Of a DNA stretch of 64,000 bases, positions 27,802-37,185 are shown in pieces. Position 1 is the stretch's first letter; each line of letters begins with the position of its first letter. The stretch covers positions 1 to 64,000 of the forward strand of contig CAJTDC010000007.1 in assembly GCA_910575055.1 (NCBI GenBank), read 5' to 3'. Source of the stretch: Clostridia bacterium. GTDB taxonomy: Bacteria; Bacillota; Clostridia; Lachnospirales; Anaerotignaceae. The notes below the pieces were generated by a model. It worked only from the letters and a program-made list of their open reading frames with translations, ran no database searches and was not told the origin of the DNA. The translations under genes were made by a program, and so were the position numbers.

Positions 27802-30800
27802 ATGTCAGTATGGAAAAAGATAACAACATTTTTGATGGCAGCAGTCATGCTGTTAACCACAGGAACGCAGGCTTTTGCAGGCAGTTCATTGGAAGACGCA
27901 CTGAATAAAGTCAATCTTTATGTCAAGCAAGACAAGGGAGCACAGCTTTTGACATGGAAAGGTGTGATAGATGCAAAGAACTTTGCACCGGCAGTCATTG
28001 TTTACAGAGCAGAAGATGGAAAAGAATATCCTGCTTTCTGTGCCAATCCAAACAGACCCGGTGTAGAAGATATTTCAGCCAAAAAATATGACGTGGATGC
28101 AGACAGGCTGGATAGTGATCCGGCTGTCTGGGGCGTGATTACAAATGGATACCCTTACAAAACCCCGCAGGAATTGGGTGTAAAAACAGACTATGAAGCA
28201 TATTATGCCACAAAAATGGCAGTATGGGCAGTGGTGCATAAGAATTACAGTAACCTGAACGATTGGAAAGCCAATGGCAGTCATAATGCTCATGTAGAAA
28301 AAGCCATGAAAGATTTGGTCGCAAAAGGTCGTGCAAATCAATATGTATATAAATCATGGCTGTCCATCAATCCCAAGAATCCTTCCGTAGAAACAGACAG
28401 CAAAGATGAAAATTATCTTTCTCAAGAGTATACACTGAAATCAAATGTGAACATCAACAGTTATCGTGTGGTGATTGATGGGAATGTGCCAAAAGGTGCG
28501 ATGGTAACAGATGTGAACAATACACCAAAAGACAGTTTTTCCGGTACAGAAAAAACATTTAAAGTATTGATTCCAAAGGACACAGCAGGAGAAAAGGGAC
28601 AGTTTCGTGTACTGGTAAAAGGCAAGCTGGAAAATAAATCTGTGTTGTTTGGCTTGTCCCACAGCAGTAAAAAACAAGATTATTATGTAGCACCTTTGCC
28701 ATTTTATCATGGTGATTCCTGGGTAGACTTGTTATACGGAGATGGAGGCGATATACCGGATATACCTGACGAACCAACTCCCGGAATTCAGATCTTGAAA
28801 GTAAAAAAAGGCACAACAGAAGGCTTGGCAGGTGCAGTATTTGCAGTATCTGTTGATGGAAAGGTGATTGGACATTATGTAACAGATGAAAGAGGTCAGA
28901 TTGTCATTCCAAATCTTACAGGCACAGTATCTGTTACAGAAGAAGTGCCGCCTGTTGGCTATGTTTTGGATGAAAACAATCACAAAGATGTAGAAGTTAC
29001 AGATACCAAAGAGCCAACAGTCATTACATTTGCAAATGAAGAAATGGCACAGCTGGAAATTACAAAAGTGGATGCAGATACAGGAGAAACTCTTGCAGGT
29101 GCGGTCATTCGTATAGCATTAGATGGTGGTTCCGATTCTTGGGATGTATATACCAATGCATCCGGTAAAGCAACATTAACCAACATGAAAAGTGGAACAT
29201 ATACAATCACAGAAATTGTATCACCAGAAGGTTATATTCTCAATGAAGAACCTGTCATGATGAAACTGGAAGCAGGAAAAACAGCAGCAGTTACATTGAA
29301 AAATAAAGCAAAACCAGGTATTGTCATCAAAAAATATGATGAAGATACAGGGCTTCCATTGGAAAATGCAGAGTTTTCTGTTGCAAAGAAAGGCGGCTCT
29401 ATTGTTTATGAAGGCATGACAGACAAGGAAGGTAAAATTAAAGTAGAAGGTCTGGCAGAAGGCTGGTACACCATTACAGAGCTAGCCCCTCCAAAAGGCT
29501 ATCTGATTGCCACAGAAAGCAAAGACGTATATCTGGAAGGCGGGAAATGTGTAGAGATCAAGTTTGATAACAGACTTAGACCTTCCTTACAGATTATAAA
29601 AATTGATACAGAAACAGGACAACCGCTGAAAGGTGCTAAGTTCAAAATACAGAAAACAGAAGACAAAACTGTCAGCGAATATGTGACAGATGAAACAGGA
29701 ACGATTGTCATTCGTGATCTGGATGAAGCAGTGTATACGATAGAAGAAATTCAAGCGCCAGATGGATATATTATTGCTCCCGAAAACCATAAGGACATTG
29801 CTTTGGAATGGGGCAAAACAAAGACGCTTGTATTCTCCAATACCAAAAAACCTGCCCTTGAAATCATCAAGATAGATGCGAAAACAAAAGAACCACTAGC
29901 CAATGCCAAGTTCAAGATTACAAAAACAGAGGATGATACAGTCAGTGAATATATGACAGATGAAAAGGGTAAAATCGTCATTCAAAACTTGCCGGAAGGT
30001 ATTTATACAGTAGAAGAAATCTCTGCTCCTGACGGCTATATCTTGGATATACAGCATAAGGAAATACAACTGTCAGCAGGTGAAAGCAAACAGCTGGTAT
30101 ATGAAAATACCAGAAAACCGGATTTAGTTATTACCAAAACAAACGCATTGACAGAAAAACCGGTGCCAAATACCACATTCAAAATTGAATATGAAGGGGA
30201 AAATGGTGGCGTAGTGCCGATTGGGACTTATAAAACAGATGCGAATGGTAAAATCATATTGAGAGATGTAGATCCAGGCTGGTATGTCATCACTGAAACA
30301 AGACCAGCACAAGGGTTTCAGCTTCCCTCAAATCCTGTGACGAGAAAATATCTTGCTCCTGGGGAAAACGCTTATGAAACAAACAGTAAAGATGAAACAG
30401 AACAAGGCAGTAACCCAATTACACCACCAGAAGACGGTTTAGGAGGTAATACAATCACACCACCAAAAAATGAGAGTGTTATAATTACATCCGGCAAAGA
30501 CTATGTTGGAGAGGAAATTCCAAACTATCCTTTGAACAGTATTGTCATTAAGAAAACGGATGCCATTACCTCTGAAATGCTGGAAGGTGCAGTCTTTGAA
30601 GTACGAAAAGTATCAGAAGATATTTCCGGAAACTCTGGCACCATCATTGGCAGGTATACCACAGACAGTTCCGGCATTATCGTTATCACAGGTTTAGAAG
30701 CAGGTGCTTATATTGTGGAGGAAGTCAAAGCACCAACAAACTATCTGATTTCAGAAAACAGCAAACAACAGGCATGGCTGAAAGCTGATGGCACATCTGT

Positions 30801-33309
30801 GGTGGAAGTTGCTTTTGCAAATTATCCATATGGTTCTTTACTGATTACCAAGGTAGATGCTGTCACAAATAAGCCGTTGGCAAATGCAAGATTTAAGGTA
30901 ACCACAGGTGATGGTACAGTAGCAGGCAACAATAATGGCGAATATGTAACAAACATCAATGGTGAAATTTTAATTCCAAACTTGAAACCAGACAGCTATG
31001 TGATAACAGAACTGCAGGCACCAGAAGGCTATGTGCGTGATACAGAGCCACAGACAGTGAAAGTCGGAACAGATGGTGGTACACATAAAGTGCATTTTCA
31101 AAATCAGCCGATAGGTTCCCTTGTGATTTTGAAGAAAGATGCGGATCATGGCAATCCACTTTCTGGAGCACAGTTCAAGGTAACCACTGCAAAAGGAGAT
31201 GTAGTTGGAACAAACAATGGTATGTTTACCACAGACAGTAATGGTTCTATTACCATTACTGGATTGCAGAAAGGAAGTTATATTGTAGAAGAAGTCAAGG
31301 CACCGGATGGATATGTATTGGAAGAACAGTCCAAAACCATTGCCATTGATTATGGCAAGACATATACATTGGAGTTTACAAACAAAAAAATGACTTCTCT
31401 TGTTGTTAAGAAAGTGGATTCTATTACAGGAGCACCACTCGTAGGTGCAAAGTTCTTTGTGGAAAAACAAAATGGAGAGCATGTTGGTGAATACACCACA
31501 GATAACACAGGTACTATTTTGTTGCCAACACTAACGCCAGATTGGTATGTGGTAAGAGAAACAAAAGCACCGAAAGGTTATATTTTAGATGAAACACCAA
31601 AGACAGTTGAAGTGAAAACAAATGTGCCAACTGTGGTGACATTTGAAAACAAGGCACTTTCCGGTATCAAGATTATCAAGACAGATTCCGAAACAGGCAA
31701 GCCTCTGGAAGGTGTATCCTTTGCCGTATCTAAAATGAATGGCGAGAAAATCGGTACATTTCAAACAGACAAAGAGGGTATGGTTTATATTTCTAACTTG
31801 GAGGATGGATACTATACTGTAACAGAAACAAAAGGTCTGGAGGGCTACCACTGGGATAAACAACCAAAGACAGTGGAAGTGAAATCAGGCAGACAGATGA
31901 TTGTGGAAGTGAAAAATCAGCCATATTCCGGATTGGTTATTGAGAAAACAGACAGCAGAACCGATGAGCCTATAAAAGATGTAGAGTTCTTGGTCACAAA
32001 ACTGAATGGAGAACAGATTGGAACATATACAACAGATAAAAGTGGTTTGATTGTCATTGAAGGCTTGGAAGCAGGAACATATCTTGTCAAAGAAACAAAA
32101 GAAGCAAAAGGCTATCAAATTGATAACGAAGCCAAGAAGGTAGAAATCAAAGATGGAAAGAGAACTACTTTGAAAGTAGAAAACGATCCTTTGTCCTCTA
32201 TCTTGATTCACAAAATCGATTCTGTAACCGGAAAAGGCATTTCTGGTGTAAAGTTTTTACTATACAATAGTGACAATGAGCCAATCGGTCAGTTTGAAAG
32301 CGATGATGAGGGTTATGTGTGGATCAGAAAAGAACTGCCGGAAGGTAAGTACAAACTGCGTGAATTGGAGCCTGCCAAAGGTTATATTTCTGATGACAGC
32401 GTAAAAACAATTTATGTGAAAAAAGGCAAGACAACAGAAATTGAGTGGAAAAACACACCACAAGTCGGTCAGATTGTGATTACAAAACGCTCCTCGGAAT
32501 TCAATGAACTGACAGGTCTTCCGGCAGGCTCACCATTGTCCGGTGCGGTGTTTGAAATTTATAATATCACAGGAAACTTGGTAGATAAGATTTCTTCTGA
32601 CAGAAATGGCATTGCAGCCTCAAAAGGCTTGCCTGTGGGTGTTTATACCATCAAAGAAGTATCTGCCCCAAGATACTATGCTTTGAATGATAGAACACTC
32701 CTTGCAGAAATCAGACACAATGGTGATATTGTCAGATTTGAAGTGTTAAACAGCAGTATTTCTTTGAATCTGACAATCCAAAAGAAAGGCCCAAGTGGAG
32801 CAACACCCGGACAAACGATGCAGTATGATATTTATGAAGTGCAAAATGGTTCTTCCGGCAGACTGGAAAACTTCTACATCCATGACAGAATTCCAACCGA
32901 TGCCACAAGAGCATTGAAGATTGTGACAAGAACATATTCCGAAAGAATGTACTATAAAATTACCTATAAAACAAACTACAGAGATTATCGTGTGCTTGCG
33001 GATAACCTTTTGACAAAGAACAGCTATGAATACAGTCTTCATCCCAATGTACTTGGATTGGCAAATGGGGAATATGTGACAGACGTTCGTTTGGAATTCC
33101 CGAAAGCAAGTCCTGGATTCAAAATGATGAAAAACATGTCTGTATTTTGTCAGGTAATGCCCAACGTGCCAAAGGATTACCGCATTACAAACAGAGCTGA
33201 TGTGGGTGGAAGATACGGCAATGAATGGGAAAGTGCAAAAACAAGCTGGAACACAACTGTATGGAGAGTAGAAACACCAACAGTAAAGCTTCCAAAGACA
33301 GGATATTGA
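27802..33309 (+). CDS. Giant SpaA/Cna-B repeat adhesin with thioester-like head and terminal LPKTG
   Basis: 1,835 residues from ATG 27802 (AAGGAG upstream). Order of parts: signal peptide (1-27, ending TQAFAG); a thioester-domain-like head with Cys80 in PAFCANPNRPG and TKMAVW at 137-142; 14 Cna-B/SpaA modules of roughly 85-100 residues each, most starting like LVITKTDxxTGxPLxGAxF and ending in an APxGY then FxN motif; a C-terminal domain (about 1,660-1,825); and LPKTGY at the very end. Cna-B modules usually carry Lys-Asn isopeptide bonds that stiffen surface stalks. There is no hydrophobic anchor after LPKTG. It probably acts in cell contact during mating or host adhesion. Confidence 0.9.
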   Translation: MSVWKKITTFLMAAVMLLTTGTQAFAGSSLEDALNKVNLYVKQDKGAQLLTWKGVIDAKNFAPAVIVYRAEDGKEYPAFCANPNRPGVEDISAKKYDVDADRLDSDPAVWGVITNGYPYKTPQELGVKTDYEAYYATKMAVWAVVHKNYSNLNDWKANGSHNAHVEKAMKDLVAKGRANQYVYKSWLSINPKNPSVETDSKDENYLSQEYTLKSNVNINSYRVVIDGNVPKGAMVTDVNNTPKDSFSGTEKTFKVLIPKDTAGEKGQFRVLVKGKLENKSVLFGLSHSSKKQDYYVAPLPFYHGDSWVDLLYGDGGDIPDIPDEPTPGIQILKVKKGTTEGLAGAVFAVSVDGKVIGHYVTDERGQIVIPNLTGTVSVTEEVPPVGYVLDENNHKDVEVTDTKEPTVITFANEEMAQLEITKVDADTGETLAGAVIRIALDGGSDSWDVYTNASGKATLTNMKSGTYTITEIVSPEGYILNEEPVMMKLEAGKTAAVTLKNKAKPGIVIKKYDEDTGLPLENAEFSVAKKGGSIVYEGMTDKEGKIKVEGLAEGWYTITELAPPKGYLIATESKDVYLEGGKCVEIKFDNRLRPSLQIIKIDTETGQPLKGAKFKIQKTEDKTVSEYVTDETGTIVIRDLDEAVYTIEEIQAPDGYIIAPENHKDIALEWGKTKTLVFSNTKKPALEIIKIDAKTKEPLANAKFKITKTEDDTVSEYMTDEKGKIVIQNLPEGIYTVEEISAPDGYILDIQHKEIQLSAGESKQLVYENTRKPDLVITKTNALTEKPVPNTTFKIEYEGENGGVVPIGTYKTDANGKIILRDVDPGWYVITETRPAQGFQLPSNPVTRKYLAPGENAYETNSKDETEQGSNPITPPEDGLGGNTITPPKNESVIITSGKDYVGEEIPNYPLNSIVIKKTDAITSEMLEGAVFEVRKVSEDISGNSGTIIGRYTTDSSGIIVITGLEAGAYIVEEVKAPTNYLISENSKQQAWLKADGTSVVEVAFANYPYGSLLITKVDAVTNKPLANARFKVTTGDGTVAGNNNGEYVTNINGEILIPNLKPDSYVITELQAPEGYVRDTEPQTVKVGTDGGTHKVHFQNQPIGSLVILKKDADHGNPLSGAQFKVTTAKGDVVGTNNGMFTTDSNGSITITGLQKGSYIVEEVKAPDGYVLEEQSKTIAIDYGKTYTLEFTNKKMTSLVVKKVDSITGAPLVGAKFFVEKQNGEHVGEYTTDNTGTILLPTLTPDWYVVRETKAPKGYILDETPKTVEVKTNVPTVVTFENKALSGIKIIKTDSETGKPLEGVSFAVSKMNGEKIGTFQTDKEGMVYISNLEDGYYTVTETKGLEGYHWDKQPKTVEVKSGRQMIVEVKNQPYSGLVIEKTDSRTDEPIKDVEFLVTKLNGEQIGTYTTDKSGLIVIEGLEAGTYLVKETKEAKGYQIDNEAKKVEIKDGKRTTLKVENDPLSSILIHKIDSVTGKGISGVKFLLYNSDNEPIGQFESDDEGYVWIRKELPEGKYKLRELEPAKGYISDDSVKTIYVKKGKTTEIEWKNTPQVGQIVITKRSSEFNELTGLPAGSPLSGAVFEIYNITGNLVDKISSDRNGIAASKGLPVGVYTIKEVSAPRYYALNDRTLLAEIRHNGDIVRFEVLNSSISLNLTIQKKGPSGATPGQTMQYDIYEVQNGSSGRLENFYIHDRIPTDATRALKIVTRTYSERMYYKITYKTNYRDYRVLADNLLTKNSYEYSLHPNVLGLANGEYVTDVRLEFPKASPGFKMMKNMSVFCQVMPNVPKDYRITNRADVGGRYGNEWESAKTSWNTTVWRVETPTVKLPKTGY

Positions 33310-33340
33310 TGATGAAATAAGAAAGACTTTTTGTGATGAG

Positions 33341-33370
33341 AGGGACAGTTATTAGGCTGTCCCTTATTTT
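33341..33370 (+). terminator. Terminator after the adhesin gene
   Basis: AGGGACAG (33341-33348) pairs perfectly with CTGTCCCT (33357-33364), followed by TATTTTG. The T-run is short, so read-through into the transfer genes is possible. Confidence 0.65.
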
Positions 33371-33387
33371 GAAGGGAGAGAAAAACA

Positions 33388-33735
33388 ATGACAGTAAGAT
33401 GGAAAAGAGTGTTTTTCATAGTGGTTGTCACAATGGCAGTAATTATGATTTTTTCACCACCGGTATTGGCAGCACCGGATTCTGGACAGGTTTCTTCAGC
33501 GATTGAAAGTACATGGAAAACAGCAGCAGGGCAGATTAAGACTGTGACCAACAATGTTATTTTTCCAGTGGTAGACTGTGTGTTGGCAATACTGCTTTTT
33601 GTGAAACTGGCCATGTGCTATTTTGATTATAAGAAACATGGTGAATTTGATTTTGCACCGGTTGCCATATTATTTTTTGGATTGGTTTTCGCAATTACAG
33701 CCCCGTCATATATTTGGAATATTCTTGGAATTTAG
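33388..33735 (+). CDS. VirB2/TrbC-like conjugation protein (DUF3852-like)
   Basis: 115 residues, GGGAGAG ribosome site. Signal peptide (about 1-28, cleavage near VLAAPD), a polar stretch, then two membrane helices separated by the charged loop FDYKKHGEFDF. Size and topology match VirB2/TrbC-type pilin-like subunits and the DUF3852 proteins of Tn1549-like elements. It opens the mating-channel gene block. In Gram-positive systems such proteins are thought to be channel components rather than pili. Confidence 0.7.
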   Translation: MTVRWKRVFFIVVVTMAVIMIFSPPVLAAPDSGQVSSAIESTWKTAAGQIKTVTNNVIFPVVDCVLAILLFVKLAMCYFDYKKHGEFDFAPVAILFFGLVFAITAPSYIWNILGI

Positions 33736-33749
33736 GGTAAGAAATTTTA

Positions 33750-33787
33750 TTGAGATTGGACATGGAAAATGGTATAATATATATACC
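33750..33787 (+). promoter_or_regulatory. Promoter with overlapping palindrome for the Fic toxin-antitoxin pair
   Basis: TTGAGA (33750-33755) and TATAAT (33773-33778) are 17 bp apart. An inverted repeat, GGTATA-ATATA-TATACC (33771-33787), covers the -10 box. This looks like an operator for autorepression, common in toxin-antitoxin operons. Confidence 0.7.
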
Positions 33788-33818
33788 AATTTAGTGTGTA
33801 AAGAGGTGGTGGATAAAC

Positions 33819-34010
33819 ATGAGAAATATTGAGTTAATTATTAAACAGGTAGATGCTTCTATGGCTATGGAAGGAATGCCTCTTACAAAAAAAGATAAAG
33901 ATAGAATACGCTGTTGCATAGGGGATAATCAAAAAGTGGAGAATACCATTCATGATTTGGTAAACCAATATATCACACAATCGGAGCTAAGATATGGACA
34001 GAGATTATAG
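33819..34010 (+). CDS. VbhA-like antitoxin of a Fic module
   Basis: 63 residues, GAGGTGG ribosome site. It contains the Fic inhibitory motif (S/T)xxxE(G/N) as S14-MAM-E18-G19, within DASMAMEGMPLT. In class I Fic systems such as VbhA/VbhT this glutamate enters the toxin's active site and blocks ATP binding. The reading frame overlaps the fic gene by 17 bp, as expected for a coupled pair. Confidence 0.85.
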   Translation: MRNIELIIKQVDASMAMEGMPLTKKDKDRIRCCIGDNQKVENTIHDLVNQYITQSELRYGQRL

Positions 34011-34623
34011 TTACAGCTATGCGTTTGATGAACGCTACTGTTATCCACATTCTGATGTTTTGATGAATAAGTTAGGCATACAAGATGCAGAGGAACTGAA
34101 AAAAGCAGAGAGAGAAATTACATCTCTCAGGCTTGCTAATGCAAGAGTATATAAAATCAGAGGACAGTTTGACTTACAGCATTTGAAAGATATACACAAA
34201 TATATTTTTCAGGATGTTTATGATTGGGCAGGAGAAATTAGGTGGGTAAATATAGCAAAGGGCAATATGTTTTGCAATTATCCTTTTATTGAAGCGAATG
34301 CAGAAAGTCTTTTTACAAAATTAAAAAAGGAAAAGTATCTAAAAGAAACACCAGAGCAAGATATGCCTATTCGCCTTGCATATTATCTAAGTGAAATCAA
34401 TGTGATACATCCTTTCCGAGAAGGAAATGGACGCTCACAAAGATTATGGATTGAATATTTGGCGGAAGAAAATGGATATAGTGTGGATTTTTCAGAAGTG
34501 ACAGCCGAAGAAATGATACAAGCAAGTGCGGAAGCTTTTGCTTGTCAATATGATTGTATGAATCAGTTATTTCAAAGGATTACAAAAAGAATAGAAACAA
34601 TTGAAACCTCTATCAAAACCTGA
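33994..34623 (+). CDS. fic: Fic-domain AMP-transferase toxin
   Basis: 209 residues. The catalytic motif HPFREGNGRSQR (His139) is complete, and the flap region includes VYDWAGEIRWVNIAKGN. Fic toxins of this class attach AMP to target proteins; VbhT-related toxins modify gyrase and topoisomerase IV. The size matches a stand-alone Fic core plus a short C-terminal helix. Its antitoxin is encoded immediately upstream, with its own promoter and a terminator behind it, making a self-contained cassette inside the transfer operon. It could stabilise the ICE or act in recipient cells. Confidence 0.9.
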   Translation: MDRDYSYSYAFDERYCYPHSDVLMNKLGIQDAEELKKAEREITSLRLANARVYKIRGQFDLQHLKDIHKYIFQDVYDWAGEIRWVNIAKGNMFCNYPFIEANAESLFTKLKKEKYLKETPEQDMPIRLAYYLSEINVIHPFREGNGRSQRLWIEYLAEENGYSVDFSEVTAEEMIQASAEAFACQYDCMNQLFQRITKRIETIETSIKT

Positions 34624-34636
34624 TAGAGGTTTTTTC
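34604..34636 (+). terminator. Terminator of the Fic cassette
   Basis: AAACCTCTATCA pairs with TGATAGAGGTTT around AAACC, followed by T-rich sequence. The stem includes the fic stop codon region. Confidence 0.85.
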
Positions 34637-34664
34637 GTGCAAAGAAAAGAAAGGTGGTGAGAAA

Positions 34665-35525
34665 ATGTTTGGCATTGATTTAGCCGTAGACAGTGTACTG
34701 GATCAGTTCTGTGATTGGATATATGGCAAGCTCATCTCATTTTTTGGTGACTTTTTCAGTATGATTAATATGATGGGAGCAGAACTTTTTGAGCTGGATT
34801 GGATCAAAGCAATCCTGCTCTTTTTTTATTACTTCGCTTGGGCATTATTTGTAGTTGGTATTGTGGTTGCGGTGTTTGATACAGCAATAGAAGCACAAAG
34901 AGGAAAAGGAAACTTTCAAGATGTGGCACTTAACATCATCAAAGGATTTTTTGCAGTCAGCTTATTTACGGTTCTTCCCATTGACTTGTATATTTTCTGT
35001 ATCAATCTGTCCAATGACCTTATGGGTGCAATCACAGGTATGACAGATTCTCCCGGAAAGCTGGGAGCTATTGCCACTATGGTACTGGGTAGTTTTGCAA
35101 CACCTGGTGCCAGCGTGGTGGTATCCATTGTGTTGGTGATACTGATTGGGTATGCAGTGATCAAAGTATTTTTTGCAAACTTAAAACGTGGTGGAATTTT
35201 ACTGGTGATGATGGCAACAGGCAGTTTATATATGTTTAGCGTACCAAGAGGATATACAGATGGTTTTATTACTTGGTGCAAGCAGGTGGCTGCACTCTGC
35301 CTGATAGCATTTTTGCAAACCATTGTATTGGTTGCAGGGCTTGTTACTTACAACACAAATATGCTTTTGGGCATAGGCTTGATGCTTTCCAGTACAGAGG
35401 TTCCAAGAATTGCACAAAACTTTGGGCTGGATACCAGTATGCGTTTCAATGTAATGAGTACAGTTTACTCTGTAAACTCTGTAGTAAATATGGCAAGAAA
35501 TGTAGGAAGAATGGCAGGAAGATGA
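34665..35525 (+). CDS. VirB6/TrbL-like conjugation membrane protein
   Basis: 286 residues, AAGGTGG ribosome site. It begins MFGIDLAVDSVLDQFCDWIYG and has about six hydrophobic helices with a glycine-rich region. The opening and topology match the VirB6/TrbL-like protein of Tn1549-type elements (often listed under DUF6102). Such proteins form the inner-membrane part of the type IV secretion channel. It belongs with the VirB2-, VirB3- and VirB4-like genes but is split from them by the toxin and HipA genes. Confidence 0.8.
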   Translation: MFGIDLAVDSVLDQFCDWIYGKLISFFGDFFSMINMMGAELFELDWIKAILLFFYYFAWALFVVGIVVAVFDTAIEAQRGKGNFQDVALNIIKGFFAVSLFTVLPIDLYIFCINLSNDLMGAITGMTDSPGKLGAIATMVLGSFATPGASVVVSIVLVILIGYAVIKVFFANLKRGGILLVMMATGSLYMFSVPRGYTDGFITWCKQVAALCLIAFLQTIVLVAGLVTYNTNMLLGIGLMLSSTEVPRIAQNFGLDTSMRFNVMSTVYSVNSVVNMARNVGRMAGR

Positions 35526-35539
35526 AAGGAGCATACAGT

Positions 35540-35839
35540 ATGATGCATTGGGCAGAACAAGAAAGAAGAATGGCAGAAAGAGCAAAGCGTATGTTTCCTC
35601 CCGGAACAAGAATTGAAATGATTCATATGGATGATCCATACAGTTCGATTCCGAAAGGTATGAGAGGTACAGTGAAGTTTGTAGATGATGTGGGCACAAT
35701 ATTTCCTGACTGGGATAATGGCAGTGGTCTTGGTGTTGTGTATGGAGAAGACAGTTTCAGAAAACTTACACCAGAGGAAGTCATGGAGGAACAAAAGCAA
35801 GATGAAGATATGGATTTTGGAATGGATATGGGAATGTAA
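35540..35839 (+). CDS. DUF4314 domain protein
   Basis: 99 residues from ATG 35540 (second ATG at 35543). The conserved core is plain: PGTRIEMIHMDDPYSSIPKG, RGTVKFVDDVGTIFPDWDNG, and GEDSFRKLTPEEV. DUF4314 is a small beta-rich, SH3-like family frequent in conjugative elements; its function is unknown. The tail is acidic and Met-rich, ending DMDFGMDMGM, a type of ending shared by several proteins of this ICE. Confidence 0.85.
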   Translation: MMHWAEQERRMAERAKRMFPPGTRIEMIHMDDPYSSIPKGMRGTVKFVDDVGTIFPDWDNGSGLGVVYGEDSFRKLTPEEVMEEQKQDEDMDFGMDMGM

Positions 35840-35853
35840 AGGAGGTATTGAAA

Positions 35854-35916
35854 ATGAAATTGGTCTATGTTTGCTCTTTGTTAAGAGCAAAACATTTGCT
35901 TTCTTTATATCTTTGA
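35854..35916 (+). pseudogene. Truncated 5' remnant, DUF7768/DUF4406-like
   Basis: With a strong AAAGGAGG site, ATG 35854 opens MKLVYVCSLLRAKHLLSLYL and then stops. MKLVYVCSPxRG is the usual beginning of the DUF7768/DUF4406 nucleotide-sugar-like proteins found here in related elements, so this seems to be what is left after the HipA-like gene replaced the rest. Alternatively it is a short leader peptide. Confidence 0.5.
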
Positions 35917-35972
35917 TATAAAATGAAAACAATATCAACGAAAAATGAAATCAGGAAAGAAGGTGAAAAATC

Positions 35973-37166
35973 ATGCAGTATCTGTTGATGCATAAAGATA
36001 TTCCTGTGATGGAAATAGAAATCGATGAAGCAACTTATGGCATTAGTCGTATTGGAGAGATTTATCAGTTTGCACATATCCCTCTTGGTGTACTGACCTA
36101 TCAAAAGAAAGTAGATCGTGCAGTACTGAATCATTGGTGGATGGGGCGTTCCATTCCATTGAGCCGTTCCGGATTGCGAGAGGCATTAGAAGTGATGGAT
36201 ATTCCTATGCCACAAAAATTGATTGAAAAATGTCTTGCTCTTAGTTTGTCAGATCAATATTGGATTTGTCCTGCCGGAAAAGATATGAAGTGGTCTGAGG
36301 TGAACTTTTTCCAAAATGAATTTTCGGAAGATGTGGGGAATATACTATTTGGTATGAAGCCAAACAGTAAAAGACTGGATCTGATGTCGCCGGACAATAC
36401 TTCTGATGGATATCTGAAAAAGAAGTGGAAAATCATAGATGGAAAGAGATATTTGATGAAAGGTGGGAATGGTCAGGTGCAACAAGAACCATTCAATGAG
36501 GTGTTTGCAACAGAGTTCATGAAGCAAATGGGAGAGATACAGTTTGTTTCATACGGCTTATGGTGGGAACAAGATATGCCATACAGCATATGTGAAGACT
36601 TTATTGATGAAAATACAGAACTAATCAGTGCAGCTGACATGATGAAAATACAAAAAAGACCAAACCATGTATCGGAATACCATCATTTTCTGCATTGCTG
36701 TGACATTCTTGGCATTCCAAATGCATCGGACAGTATCCATAAAATGTTGACTTTGGATTTTCTGATTGCCAATGATGACAGACATTTTCATAACTTTGGT
36801 GCAGTGCGAAACGCAGAAACATTGGAGTGGATTGGTATAGCACCCATATTTGACTGCGGAAATGCTATGTGGCATAACCAACCTACAAGTCGAATTGAAA
36901 CAAAGTGCGTCAACACACCCAGCAGAACATTCAAAAAAACACATGAAGAGCAAATCAAACTGGTGCCATCTTTTCAATGGTTGAACCAAGCGTGTTTGGA
37001 GCAAGCAGTAGATATATGTAGAGAAGTGTACAGTAAAAACCCATTTATGGATGCGCATAGATTGGATACTCTTTGCGTTGCTATGGATACCCGAACACAG
37101 TTTTTGAAGGATATTCTGCAAGAACAGGTGTATAAAAATGATATAGGTGAAATCACAATAAATTGA
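35973..37166 (+). CDS. HipA-like serine/threonine kinase family protein
   Basis: 397 residues, GAAAGAAGGTG ribosome site. The C-terminal half shows the HipA kinase signature: LTLDFLIANDDRHFHNFGAVRN (catalytic NDDRHxxN) and IGIAPIFDCGNAMW (metal-binding D). The N-terminal third resembles HipA-type beta-rich regions only weakly. E. coli HipA phosphorylates GltX and is neutralised by HipB. No HipB-like DNA-binding antitoxin adjoins this gene, as is common for HipA homologues in Gram-positive mobile elements. It ends at a terminator, so it is a separate insert in the transfer operon. Role: unknown, perhaps persistence or control of transfer. Confidence 0.8.
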   Translation: MQYLLMHKDIPVMEIEIDEATYGISRIGEIYQFAHIPLGVLTYQKKVDRAVLNHWWMGRSIPLSRSGLREALEVMDIPMPQKLIEKCLALSLSDQYWICPAGKDMKWSEVNFFQNEFSEDVGNILFGMKPNSKRLDLMSPDNTSDGYLKKKWKIIDGKRYLMKGGNGQVQQEPFNEVFATEFMKQMGEIQFVSYGLWWEQDMPYSICEDFIDENTELISAADMMKIQKRPNHVSEYHHFLHCCDILGIPNASDSIHKMLTLDFLIANDDRHFHNFGAVRNAETLEWIGIAPIFDCGNAMWHNQPTSRIETKCVNTPSRTFKKTHEEQIKLVPSFQWLNQACLEQAVDICREVYSKNPFMDAHRLDTLCVAMDTRTQFLKDILQEQVYKNDIGEITIN

Positions 37167-37185
37167 AAAAGTGAGCGTAAAACAT

